Below are positions 7,061 to 15,417 of a stretch of 27,319 bases of DNA, piece after piece. The first letter of the stretch is position 1. Every line of letters begins with the position of its first letter. The translations under genes were made by a program, and so were the position numbers. The notes beneath the pieces are model-generated. The model saw nothing but the letters and a program-made list of their open reading frames with translations. It was not told the origin of the DNA and did not search any database. Origin of the DNA: Gammaproteobacteria bacterium (GTDB taxonomy: Bacteria; Pseudomonadota; Gammaproteobacteria; SZUA-229); the NCBI GenBank assembly GCA_030637945.1, contig DAOWFN010000061.1, forward strand, positions 1 through 27,319, given 5' to 3'.

Positions 7061-8204
7061 TAATGCCGACAAGATAATGATAACCGGCGCTAAACAATGG
7101 CTTGAGCGCATCCATGCTTTGCCGCATAAAAAAGACAAGGTAAAAATCATGAATGTCTGCGGTGGCCATGAGCGTTCAATAACTATGGCGGGCCTGCGTA
7201 AAGCATTACCTGTTTATATTGAACTGGTTCCTGGTCCGGGTTGTCCGGTTTGTATCTGTCCGGAAGAAGATATTTTTGAAGCCATACAGTTGGCATTGAA
7301 TGAAGATATTATTCTTGTCGCATTTGGTGACATGTTGCGTGTGCCGGTAAATGTTCCCAAGGCGAAAGCGAGAACACTGGAGCAGGCTAAAGCACAGGGT
7401 GCTGACATTCGCCCGATTGCGTCACCTACCGAAGCGGTGAGTATTGCTATCGATAATCCCGACAAAGCGGTGGTGTTTTTTGCCGCCGGTTTTGAGACTA
7501 CCACTGCACCGGTAGCGGCAATGATGGTAGAAGGTGTGCCCGATAATCTCTCGGTACTGCTATCTGGTCGTTTGACCTGGCCGGCGGTGGCAATGTTGCT
7601 TGAATCTGGCGAGGCTGGATTTGATGCGTTGGTTGCACCCGGTCATGTATCGACCATTATGGGCCCGGAGGAGTGGGAGTTTGTTGTTGAAAAACATAAC
7701 ATCCCGGCAGCGGTGGCCGGGTTTCAACCAGAAAGTTTATTAGCCGCGATGTATTCAACATTACGGCAATTAAATGATGAACGTTATTTTCTGGATAACT
7801 GTTATCAGCAGCTTGTTAAACCTGGCGGAAATAAGTCTGCGCAGGCACATCTAAAAAAAGCGATGAATGTATATGATGCCAACTGGCGTGGTGTCGGTAT
7901 TATTCCAAAATCAGGTTACATACTGGACGAGGCATACAGTAAACACGATGCCAGAAAACTGTTTCCCTGTTACGCCGATGATGCCCGTAAACGTGCAGGG
8001 CAGATGCCCCCCGGCTGTGATTGTGCGCAAGTTGTCCTTGGAAAAATTTATCCCAATGAATGTAAATTGTTCGGTAAAGCATGTATACCAAGAAATCCTA
8101 TCGGTCCATGCATGGTTTCAGATGAAGGTGCTTGTAGGATATGGTGGGCTGGCGGCATGCGTGAAGCTGCTAACAAAGAACCAGTAAAGAAAGTTGTTGG
8201 TTGA
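7041..8204 (+). CDS. hypD: Fe(CN)2CO assembly protein HypD
   Basis: HypD is the iron-sulfur scaffold that, with HypC, assembles the Fe(CN)2CO group. Diagnostic motifs are all present: MNVCGGHE, PGPGCPVC, FETTTAPVA, and a cysteine-rich C-terminus with PPGCDCAQ, NECKLFGKAC and the closing CMVSDEGAC. The start is uncertain. In-frame ATGs occur at 7035, 7041 and 7077, none with a good ribosome site. I chose 7041 because it leaves about 40 residues before the CGGH motif, as in other HypD proteins. The gene then overlaps hypB by 20 bases, which suggests translational coupling. A longer reading from a TTG at 7005 adds residues not typical of the family. Confidence 0.94.
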   Translation: MKRQERNNADKIMITGAKQWLERIHALPHKKDKVKIMNVCGGHERSITMAGLRKALPVYIELVPGPGCPVCICPEEDIFEAIQLALNEDIILVAFGDMLRVPVNVPKAKARTLEQAKAQGADIRPIASPTEAVSIAIDNPDKAVVFFAAGFETTTAPVAAMMVEGVPDNLSVLLSGRLTWPAVAMLLESGEAGFDALVAPGHVSTIMGPEEWEFVVEKHNIPAAVAGFQPESLLAAMYSTLRQLNDERYFLDNCYQQLVKPGGNKSAQAHLKKAMNVYDANWRGVGIIPKSGYILDEAYSKHDARKLFPCYADDARKRAGQMPPGCDCAQVVLGKIYPNECKLFGKACIPRNPIGPCMVSDEGACRIWWAGGMREAANKEPVKKVVG

Positions 8205-8241
8205 TTTAGATTGTTGTGTATTATTTAAATATTTCATTGAG

Positions 8242-8400
8242 CCACAGAGGACACGGTGGTCACAGAGGATAATCTAACTTATGAGTTGTGTTTTAAAGTG
8301 TAGGTGCGAATTCATTCGCACGACGAGCGTATACTTTGGCACCATTGTGCGAATTCATTCGCACCTACAATTTTCTCTGTGACCGCCGTGTTCTCTGTGG
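8242..8400. repeat. Nested 159-bp inverted-repeat element between hypD and hypF
   Basis: Outer arms of 26 bases (8242-8267 and 8375-8400, 24 of 26 matching) built on CCACAGAG/CTCTGTGG units enclose a separate inner pair at 8300-8368. The whole stretch could form one long double hairpin in RNA. The outer arms belong to the CACAGAGG-type palindromes scattered through many proteobacterial genomes. The layout suggests one element inserted inside another. Confidence 0.8.
8300..8368. repeat. REP-like pair, copy 1 (69 bp)
   Basis: Two 22-base units at 8300-8321 and 8347-8368 carry GTGCGAATTCATTCGCAC, itself a hairpin (GTGCGAAT and ATTCGCAC around TC). They are flanked by GTAG on the left and CTAC on the right. 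A second 69-bp copy with the same 25-base spacer length lies between nrdJa and nrdJb. In this copy the right unit keeps the TTC loop in the left unit's orientation, whereas in the other copy the loop is inverted. This is typical of REP/BIME units spread by RAYT-type transposases; none is seen here. Confidence 0.85.
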
Positions 8401-8434
8401 TGAAAAATCTTTTATCTGAAATCGATTTTACAAC

Positions 8435-10759
8435 GTGGACACCTGTATAAAGCACAAACCACAAATAAACCCGACCACTTCAGCCCGGCAGATTGTATTA
8501 TCCGGTCAGGTTCAGGGTGTCGGTTTCAGACCATTTATTTACCGTCTTGCTACCAAACATAACCTGTCCGGTTGGGTCAGAAACTGTGTTGGTGTTGTTG
8601 AGATACATGCTCAGGGTCAACCACAGGACCTGAAAAATTTCACATCTGACATATTCAAAAAAAAACCATCACTGGCAAGACCCGAGCTCGAGTCAGATGA
8701 ATTATCAGATGTCGGTGAATTTGATACATTCAGCATCTTGCAGAGCCAGACTCAGAGTGCTGCCCGGATCAGTGTACCGGCTGATCTTTTCCTGTGTGAT
8801 GATTGCCTTGCTGAACTAAACGACCCATCGGATCGACGCTACCATTACCCGTTCATCAACTGCACGCAGTGCGGCCCACGTTACACCTTGATCAAAAGCC
8901 TGCCTTATGACCGGTCCAATACCACGATGGCTGATTTTGAATTGTGTGCTTCATGTATCACTGAATATGAAGAGCCGAATAATCGACGGTTTCATGCTGA
9001 GCCGATAGCGTGTCCGGCATGCGGCCCTTCGCTCAGCTTTAACCATGATTCAAAAATAAGCCTTAAAAATAATGCGTTAATCGATTCTGTTAATGTTTTG
9101 CATCAAGGAAAAGTTGTTGCGGTTAAAGGTATCGGCGGTTATCACCTGATGTGTGATGCAGGCAGTGAAGCGGCTGTGAGTCGCTTGCGAAAAAATAAGC
9201 CGCGACCGCATAAACCGCTAGCCGTCATGTTTCCAGCGCCGGTGAATAATGCATTTGAGCATGCAGAAAAGTCGTTGGCGTTAAGCGATAACGATAAGCG
9301 TTTTTTGTTGCAGCCGGACAGGCCGATCCTTCTTGTTAAGAAAAATCAAACAAGTCAATTATGCGGGCAGATTTCTCCCGGCTTAAACGAAGTCGGCGTG
9401 ATGCTGCCGTACAGCCCTCTGCATCATTTGTTGCTGAATGAATTTGGCGGTCCATTGATTGCTACTTCGGCAAACATTAGCGGTGAACCGGTGCTGATAG
9501 ATAATGAGGAAGTTGAAAAACGCCTCGGCCATGTGGCCGATGCTTACCTGCATCATAACCGACCGATAGAGCGGCCGGCGGATGATCCGGTTTTCAGAAC
9601 CATTGCGGACAAAGCCAGGCCGATAAGAACCGGTCGCGGCGGTGCACCGATGGAACTGATGCTGCCGTTTGAACTCGAACAGCCGATACTCGCGGTGGGT
9701 GCACATATGAAAAATGTCATCACATTGGCATGGGGCAACCGGGCGATCATCTCACCCCATATTGGGGAAATGGATTCTGTTCGCAGTCTGGAGGTATTTG
9801 AAAAAACCGTTAATGATTTACAGAGACTCTATGGTGTTAACGCTAAATGCATAATAAGCGATGCACACCCCGGCTACACGACGACACGTTGGGCAAGTAA
9901 GCAGGATATTCCTGTACACAGCGTGTATCACCACCATGCACATGCATCGGCAGCCTATTATGAATGTTCATATAAACATAAAACGGCAATGTCGGATGAA
10001 AGCGCTATCATCGCATTTACCTGGGACGGTGTTGGTTATGGTGAAGACGGTACACTGTGGGGTGGTGAAACCTTTATCGGTAAACCGGGTGAATGGCAAC
10101 GCGTTGCCAGTATGCGACCATTTTATTTACCCGGTGGTGATAAAGTGGGAAGAGAGCCATGGAGAAGTGCTGCAGCATTATGCTGGGAGAGCGGACTGCC
10201 GTATGATGACATTCCAGAAAAAGATCCGATGCTGCTTTCTATGTTAAGGCAGGCATGGCAGCAAAAAGTTAATTCACCGCAATCAACATCCGTTGGTCGT
10301 CTGTTTGATGCAGCAGCAGCATTAACAGGCGTGTGCACTATGGCCAGTTTTGAAGGTCAGGGACCGATGGAGTTCGAAGCCTTGTGTGAAAATTATGATA
10401 ATAAATCTGGAAATTTCATAGAATTAGAATTGAATTATACAAATAACTTATTGATTATTAATTGGAAGTCATTGATTCATGCTATGTTAGATTCTGCTTT
10501 AAGTGTCACAGAGCGTGCTGCATTATTCCATTCCTCATTAGCGCACGCTATCTTGCAGCAGGCAAAAATATTTCGTAAAAAGCACGGTGTGAACATTGTT
10601 AGTTTTTCAGGTGGTGTATTTCAAAACCGCGTTTTAACCGAACATGCGATGACATTATTGTCAGTTAATGGCTTTGAAGTTTGTCTGCCAGAGTTGATAC
10701 CAGTCAATGATGCAGGTGTCAGTTTCGGGCAGGTTATGGAGTATGGATATAAGAAGTAA
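8435..10759 (+). CDS. hypF: Carbamoyltransferase HypF
   Basis: A 774-residue enzyme that makes the thiocyanate precursor of the cyanide ligands from carbamoyl phosphate, acting with HypE. Domains in order: acylphosphatase-like (about 18-105, with GQVQGVGFRPF), two zinc fingers (C121, C124, C143, C146 and C171, C174, C193, C196), a YrdC-like domain (about 205-400), and a Kae1-like C-terminal domain with HHHAHASAA and FSGGVFQN. The start is a GTG at 8435; an in-frame stop lies 18 bases upstream and no ATG precedes the conserved region. No ribosome site is visible, so initiation may be weak. It is separated from hypD by the nested repeat element. Confidence 0.96.
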   Translation: MDTCIKHKPQINPTTSARQIVLSGQVQGVGFRPFIYRLATKHNLSGWVRNCVGVVEIHAQGQPQDLKNFTSDIFKKKPSLARPELESDELSDVGEFDTFSILQSQTQSAARISVPADLFLCDDCLAELNDPSDRRYHYPFINCTQCGPRYTLIKSLPYDRSNTTMADFELCASCITEYEEPNNRRFHAEPIACPACGPSLSFNHDSKISLKNNALIDSVNVLHQGKVVAVKGIGGYHLMCDAGSEAAVSRLRKNKPRPHKPLAVMFPAPVNNAFEHAEKSLALSDNDKRFLLQPDRPILLVKKNQTSQLCGQISPGLNEVGVMLPYSPLHHLLLNEFGGPLIATSANISGEPVLIDNEEVEKRLGHVADAYLHHNRPIERPADDPVFRTIADKARPIRTGRGGAPMELMLPFELEQPILAVGAHMKNVITLAWGNRAIISPHIGEMDSVRSLEVFEKTVNDLQRLYGVNAKCIISDAHPGYTTTRWASKQDIPVHSVYHHHAHASAAYYECSYKHKTAMSDESAIIAFTWDGVGYGEDGTLWGGETFIGKPGEWQRVASMRPFYLPGGDKVGREPWRSAAALCWESGLPYDDIPEKDPMLLSMLRQAWQQKVNSPQSTSVGRLFDAAAALTGVCTMASFEGQGPMEFEALCENYDNKSGNFIELELNYTNNLLIINWKSLIHAMLDSALSVTERAALFHSSLAHAILQQAKIFRKKHGVNIVSFSGGVFQNRVLTEHAMTLLSVNGFEVCLPELIPVNDAGVSFGQVMEYGYKK

Positions 10760-10775
10760 AAGATTAAAGCTTTGA

Positions 10776-10865
10776 ACCGCAGAGGCGCCGAGACGCAGAG
10801 AAAAACTTTTTAAGTTAGATTCGCCGTAGGCGAAACCAAAAATAAAACTCAGCGTCTCTGTGGTA
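10776..10865. repeat. Imperfect inverted-repeat element between hypF and hypE
   Basis: The left arm (10776-10800, CCGCAGAGG...GACGCAGAG) and a shorter right arm (10848-10865, CTCAGCGTCTCTGTGGT) are imperfect inverted copies. The left arm carries about eight extra bases. A small hairpin, TTCGCC-GTA-GGCGAA at 10820-10834, sits between them. It is a third kind of palindromic element at a hyp operon junction. A solitary relative of one arm (CTCTGCGTCTCCGTG) occurs near 23434-23449. Confidence 0.7.
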
Positions 10866-10892
10866 AAAAAATAATTAGCAGGTAACACACTA

Positions 10893-11894
10893 ATGCAAGA
10901 CACACACATCTCACTGGCACATGGCAATGGCGGTCGTTATATGCGAGAACTCATCGAGGAGATCTTTGCGCGTTATCTTGCTAATCCGGATCTCGATGTA
11001 CAGGCAGATGCTGTTCCGATAGAGCTTAATGGTGGTGATGTACTGTTTACTACCGATGGTTTCACAGTGCAGCCATTGGAATTTCCCGGTGGCAATATCG
11101 GTTCGCTTGCTGTTCATGGTACGACGAATGATCTTGCCGTCGCTGGCGCTATCCCTAAATATTTAAGCCTGAATGCGTTCATCGAAGAAGGGCTGGAGAT
11201 TGCTACACTGGAGCGTATTATAAAAACACTGGCAGAGACCGCAGCAGAGATTGGAGTCAAAGTGGTTTGTGGTGACACAAAAGTTTTACCTCGCGGTGAG
11301 GGCGGTGGTCTGTACCTTGCGACCACGGGCGTCGGTGTTCGTCATGGGCATGTGATGTCTATGAAAAATATTAAACATGGTGATGCGATTATTGTCAGCG
11401 GTTCCGTAGGTGACCATGGTATTGCGGTGATGCTTGCACGAGAAGAGTTTGGCTTACGAGGAGATATTCAATCTGACGCAGCCAGCGTATTAAATCTGAC
11501 TACTGCAGCTATGGACCATAAAGGTCTGCGTTTCATGCGAGACCCTACACGTGGTGGTATCGCCACCGTCTGTTCCGAGTTATCGCGCGCAACCGGCTTT
11601 GGTGTTCGCCTGTTACAGGAAAAACTTCCTGTTCGTGATCCAGTGCAATCAGTCTGTGACATGCTCGGTTATGATCCTATGTATCTCGCCTGTGAAGGGC
11701 GTGCAGTTGCAGTGGTCGATGCGAACGAAGCATCAGCGTTACTGGAGACATGGCAAAATCTTGAAGAGGGAAAAGAGGCTGCCATCATAGGTAATATAGA
11801 TTCGAGCATAGCCTATGTTTTAATGGAGACCGATATCGGCGGTGAACGTATACTCGAAGAGCTTGAAGATGACCCTTTGCCCAGGATCTGCTGA
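10893..11894 (+). CDS. hypE: Cyanide-ligand synthesis protein HypE
   Basis: A 333-residue PurM-like protein that accepts the carbamoyl group from HypF on its C-terminal cysteine and dehydrates it with ATP to thiocyanate. The C-terminus is PRIC, the essential cysteine tail of the family. AHGNGGRYMRELI at the N-terminus, TTDGF, HGTTNDLAVAG and CGDTKV are nucleotide-site motifs. The length is normal. It closes the canonical hyp set in the order C-A-B-D-F-E. An antiporter gene starts 9 bases after its stop, with no terminator between. Confidence 0.97.
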   Translation: MQDTHISLAHGNGGRYMRELIEEIFARYLANPDLDVQADAVPIELNGGDVLFTTDGFTVQPLEFPGGNIGSLAVHGTTNDLAVAGAIPKYLSLNAFIEEGLEIATLERIIKTLAETAAEIGVKVVCGDTKVLPRGEGGGLYLATTGVGVRHGHVMSMKNIKHGDAIIVSGSVGDHGIAVMLAREEFGLRGDIQSDAASVLNLTTAAMDHKGLRFMRDPTRGGIATVCSELSRATGFGVRLLQEKLPVRDPVQSVCDMLGYDPMYLACEGRAVAVVDANEASALLETWQNLEEGKEAAIIGNIDSSIAYVLMETDIGGERILEELEDDPLPRIC

Positions 11895-11903
11895 TATATA
11901 ACG

Positions 11904-13118
11904 ATGCAAGCACATACTTTTTTTTTATATCTACTGGTTATCCTGCTCACGGCACGTCTGTTTGCCGAGCTCGCCGTCCGTCTTAAAGCGCCTTCCGTTA
12001 TCGGTGAACTGTTTGCGGGCATCGTGATCGGCCCTAGCTTATTAGGCTGGATAGAACCGGTAGAAGCGCTCAAGCTGATGGCTGAAATCGGCATCATCCT
12101 CCTGTTGTTTGAAGTAGGTTTGAGTACTGATATTAAGCGCCTGATCAGGTCTGGAACTAAATCTACTGTCGTTGCCATTATCGGTTTTATCGCACCTTTA
12201 TTTTTTGGCTTCTCAGCTGCCTACTGGTTATTCGATCTATCATTACTTATATCGTTGTTTATCGGTGGCACACTCACTGCGACCAGTATCGGTATAACAG
12301 TACGTGTGCTTACTGATTTAAAGCTTAGGAATTCACATCAGGGGCAAGTTGTACTGGGTGCAGCTGTGCTCGATGACGTGCTTGGTGTTATGTTATTGGC
12401 ACTATTGTATGAGTTTTCGATCGGTGGTGGTGTTAACTGGATCAATGCTATCAAGGTACTGGTATTTGTCAGTGCATTTTTTATGCTTGCACCGATACTG
12501 GCAAAGCTTATGTCAGTAGTTATTAAACGCTTCCATGCAGACAGCGAAATCCCGGGGCTGATCCCTACCACGATCGTTTCCCTGGTATTGTTTTTTGCGT
12601 GGCTGGCACATGCGGTCGGTGCACCGGAACTGCTTGGTGGTTTTGCAGCTGGTCTTGCATTGTCACGGCGTTTTTTCTTACCACTTGGTGTTACCTTGCA
12701 TAAGGATGAAGCTTTTGCCAAAGTTATTGAAGATCAGATGCAGCCTATTATTAGCCTGTTCACGCCTATCTTTTTTGTTGTCGTCGGGTTGTCGATTAAT
12801 TTTAGAGATATTGACTGGACATCATCCCATGTCTGGATTTTTTCTTCGGTCCTTTTAGTGGTAGCAATCACTGGAAAACTGATAGGTTCACTTTTTATTA
12901 GAGAAAATCTGGCTTCAAGAGTTATGATAGGGATGTCGATGGTCCCCAGAGGTGAGGTAGGCTTGATTTTTGCAGAGCTTGGTCGCTTCAGTGGTATTTT
13001 TAATAACGAAGTTCATGCAGGTATGGTCATCGTGATAGTACTAACCACGATTATTCCACCGTTCACTATGAAATGGTTCTACAGGCATTATTCGCATCTG
13101 TTATTAGAATCTAAATAG
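11904..13118 (+). CDS. CPA2-family cation/proton antiporter
   Basis: A 404-residue membrane protein with a dozen or so hydrophobic segments across its whole length and the Na+/H+ exchanger fold of the CPA2 (KefB/NapA) family. The sequence AAVLDDVLGV near residues 152-161 holds the paired aspartates of electrogenic Na+/H+ antiporters. GGFAAGLALS and MVPRGEVGLIFAE are further family motifs. It ends after the membrane domain, with no KTN/TrkA nucleotide-binding tail, unlike KefB/KefC. It begins 9 bases after hypE without a clear ribosome site and stands 16 bases before the nuclease gene, so read-through from the hyp operon is likely. The transported cation, Na+ or K+, cannot be fixed from sequence. 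Confidence 0.88.
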   Translation: MQAHTFFLYLLVILLTARLFAELAVRLKAPSVIGELFAGIVIGPSLLGWIEPVEALKLMAEIGIILLLFEVGLSTDIKRLIRSGTKSTVVAIIGFIAPLFFGFSAAYWLFDLSLLISLFIGGTLTATSIGITVRVLTDLKLRNSHQGQVVLGAAVLDDVLGVMLLALLYEFSIGGGVNWINAIKVLVFVSAFFMLAPILAKLMSVVIKRFHADSEIPGLIPTTIVSLVLFFAWLAHAVGAPELLGGFAAGLALSRRFFLPLGVTLHKDEAFAKVIEDQMQPIISLFTPIFFVVVGLSINFRDIDWTSSHVWIFSSVLLVVAITGKLIGSLFIRENLASRVMIGMSMVPRGEVGLIFAELGRFSGIFNNEVHAGMVIVIVLTTIIPPFTMKWFYRHYSHLLLESK

Positions 13119-13134
13119 GGCAGGCTGAGATTAT

Positions 13135-14538
13135 ATGACGATAGAAATTGAGTTTTTTGGTGCTACCGGCGAGGTCACCGGTTCCTGCCATCTGGTAACG
13201 GTTGGCAATCATAAAATACTGCTTGACTGTGGTTTGATACAGGGTCGCGCAAAAGACGAAGCGCGAAACAGGGAGCCTTTCCCATTCGATCCGCGTTCGA
13301 TCGATGCAGTGGTGTTAAGCCATGCACATATCGATCATTCCGGGCGTTTACCTCTACTGGTCAAAGCCGGTTTTCGAGGCCGTATTTATACTCACCGTGC
13401 AAGCCGTGATCTCTGCCGTATCATGTTGAAAGACTCCGCCTTTCTGTATCAGAAAGACGTTGAATGGGAAAACAGGAAACGCGCCAGAAAAGGATTGGAC
13501 ATGATCGACGCTATGTATACCATCGAAGACGCCCGGATCGCAATGAAGCAATTCAAGGGTCTAGTCTATCAGCAAAAAAAACGTATCCTGCCAAATGTCA
13601 CTCTTAAGTTAAATGATGCCGGTCATATTTTGGGTTCTTCTATTATCGAACTCTGGTTAGGCGATGAGGGACAGCAACGTAAACTGGTCTTTAGTGGAGA
13701 CCTCGGACGATCAGGTATGCCTATCCTGGAAGACCCGGAAATAATCTCTGATGCTGACCTGGTCGTAATGGAAAGTACTTACGGTGATCGCATGCACCGC
13801 TCCTGGGATGAAACAAAAAATGAAATCTCTGAAGTTTTATCCATTGCTACGAATGGCAGCGGTAATATTTTAATACCTGCATTTTCTGTTGGCCGTACGC
13901 AGGAAATTTTGTACCTGTTCGCTAAATACTATAAACAATGGAAACTGGATCGCTGGCAGATATTTCTCGATAGCCCGCTTGCTATCGAAGCGACTCGCAT
14001 TTTCATGAATCACAGCGATTTGTTTGATGCTGACATGCAGGCACTTTTTCAGCAAAACAAACAGCAATCGATACTGCCCAATCTGCATATCTCGCGAACA
14101 ACGAATCAATCCATGGCGCTTAACCGGGTTCATTCAGGCGCTATTATCATTGCTGGAAGCGGTATGTGCAGTGGTGGCCGAATCAAGCAGCACCTGAAGC
14201 ACAATATCTGGCGCAGCAACTGCCATGTGATTATCTCTGGTTTTCAGGCACGTGGTACACTGGGGCGTAGACTGGTCGATGGCGCTAAACGCATCACGCT
14301 TTGGGGTGAGACGGTACAGGTAGCGGCCAGTGTCCATACCATAGGCGGTCTTTCGGCTCATGCTGATCAAATGGGGTTGAAAAACTGGTATGGCAATTTC
14401 AAAAATCGTCCGCCTATCGTATTGGTACATGGTGAAGAACAGGCACAGGAATGTCTTAGTGGCATCCTGCAGACAGAGTTAAATGCAAATGTTACCATCG
14501 CAAAATACGGACAGAAAATTAATCTTCTAAAACTGTAG
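13135..14538 (+). CDS. Metallo-beta-lactamase/beta-CASP RNA-processing nuclease
   Basis: A 467-residue protein of the YSH1/CPSF73-like family. The zinc site reads SHAHIDHSGRLP at about residues 61-72, with DAGHILGSS and FSGDLGRSG as later metal motifs. The beta-CASP insert follows, with ESTYGDR and IPAFSVGRTQE. The end holds the GSGMCSGGRI and SAHADQ motifs common to these RNA nucleases. Family members cut or trim RNA; several bacterial ones are found in stress gene clusters, and the substrate here is unknown. It begins 16 bases after the antiporter gene, on the same strand. No terminator is seen between hypE and this gene. Confidence 0.9.
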   Translation: MTIEIEFFGATGEVTGSCHLVTVGNHKILLDCGLIQGRAKDEARNREPFPFDPRSIDAVVLSHAHIDHSGRLPLLVKAGFRGRIYTHRASRDLCRIMLKDSAFLYQKDVEWENRKRARKGLDMIDAMYTIEDARIAMKQFKGLVYQQKKRILPNVTLKLNDAGHILGSSIIELWLGDEGQQRKLVFSGDLGRSGMPILEDPEIISDADLVVMESTYGDRMHRSWDETKNEISEVLSIATNGSGNILIPAFSVGRTQEILYLFAKYYKQWKLDRWQIFLDSPLAIEATRIFMNHSDLFDADMQALFQQNKQQSILPNLHISRTTNQSMALNRVHSGAIIIAGSGMCSGGRIKQHLKHNIWRSNCHVIISGFQARGTLGRRLVDGAKRITLWGETVQVAASVHTIGGLSAHADQMGLKNWYGNFKNRPPIVLVHGEEQAQECLSGILQTELNANVTIAKYGQKINLLKL

Positions 14539-14563
14539 ACAATTTTTCGATCAGATATGTTAC

Positions 14564-14577
14564 TTGATTAGAATCAA
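14564..14577. promoter_or_regulatory. Consensus FNR/ANR box
   Basis: The sequence TTGATTAGAATCAA is an exact match to TTGAT-N4-ATCAA. Its centre (14570.5) lies 29.5 bases before a TTTAAT hexamer at 14600-14605. That is the expected distance for an FNR site centred at -41.5 with a -10 box there, putting the start of transcription near 14612. The controlled gene would be the host-attachment-like protein starting at 14639. Confidence 0.75.
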
Positions 14578-14638
14578 CATGATTAGCTGAAACATGATGT
14601 TTAATGTTAGATGAAATTAAAATTAATGAGGTGGGACG

Positions 14639-15082
14639 ATGAAATTAACCTGGTTGGTTGTTGCTGATAATAGTAAAGCACGTATTTTCACGGTGGACTC
14701 TCGTATGGGCCCAATAGAAGAGATTGAAAGTATCGTGCATGGTGAAGCTCGATTGCACGAACGGGCGATGACGAGTGATCTGCCTGGACGTGGTAACAGT
14801 AAAGGCGGTGCGGGGCATGCCTATCAGGATGAAGTGAGTCCTAAAGATCAGGAAAATATAAATTTTGCAAAACAGATTGCCAATGAACTCGATGCTGCGC
14901 GTAAAGATGGAAAGTTTAAACAGGTCATGTTAGTTGCTGCGCCCGGGTTTTTGGGTAATCTTCGTAACCAGTTAAGCGCGCAAACACAGAAGCTGACATG
15001 TTTTGAGCTGGCGAAAAATATATCGCATCTCAATGCAAAAGAGATTCGTGAACATCTTCCTGAGCGATTGCCCAGTTTATAA
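14639..15082 (+). CDS. Host-attachment / bacterial eRF1-like (baeRF) family protein
   Basis: A 147-residue soluble protein of the family often labelled 'protein required for attachment to host cells'. It begins KLTWLVVADNSKARIF and later has FAKQIANELD and QVMLVAAPGFLG, as usual for the group. Such proteins resemble the middle domain of archaeal eRF1 and may act on ribosomes; the adhesion name comes from a plant pathogen mutant and is probably misleading. A GAGGTGGGA sequence precedes the ATG. A perfect FNR box upstream suggests induction at low oxygen, separate from the preceding nuclease gene. Confidence 0.85.
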   Translation: MKLTWLVVADNSKARIFTVDSRMGPIEEIESIVHGEARLHERAMTSDLPGRGNSKGGAGHAYQDEVSPKDQENINFAKQIANELDAARKDGKFKQVMLVAAPGFLGNLRNQLSAQTQKLTCFELAKNISHLNAKEIREHLPERLPSL

Positions 15083-15186
15083 CGTTTCTTATTTTAAAAT
15101 CGTTGTTAAAGTAAATTCAGGTGTTATTTTTGTTAAATAAAATAATGCACTATGTGATTGGTTATTTATCGCGAGGTCTTTATGGC

Positions 15187-15354
15187 TTACAAATCCATGG
15201 TTATTAGCAAATAGGCCAATATGGCGACGACTAAAGCATAAAGACCATAGTGTAATAGCAAACATAGCCCCGGCAGGTCGCCACAGGTTTTTTTAAACAT
15301 GCAATGTGCACATATCTTTTCTTTTGCTGTCGAAATTTTTGTAGTCTTTTTCAT
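15187..15354 (-). CDS. 55-residue four-cysteine, single-membrane-span protein
   Basis: This short frame is intact from ATG at 15354 to TAA and I do not recognise it. The protein starts with a basic stretch (MKKTTKISTAKEK), then has cysteines spaced CX2CX5CX6C (residues 15-31: CAHCMFKKTCGDLPGLC). A hydrophobic segment of about 20 residues follows (roughly 33-53), ending in MDL. The cysteine spacing would suit zinc or an iron-sulfur cluster beside the membrane. It lies 63 bases after the multiheme cytochrome gene on the same strand, so it may be the last gene of that operon. No good ribosome site is seen. Codon content and the sensible architecture argue for a real gene, but homologues need to be found. 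Confidence 0.6.
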   Translation of the reverse strand: MKKTTKISTAKEKICAHCMFKKTCGDLPGLCLLLHYGLYALVVAILAYLLITMDL

Positions 15355-15417
15355 ATGGTTTTGAAGTTTTAGTTTTAAAAATGTCCGGTGCTGGCGTCTT
15401 ATAGACGGACTAAAATC

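Noticed and set aside
6449..7150. Long minus-strand frame of 233 codons over hypB
   Set aside because: It lies opposite the well-supported hypB gene and its product resembles no family. It is a shadow of coding bias.
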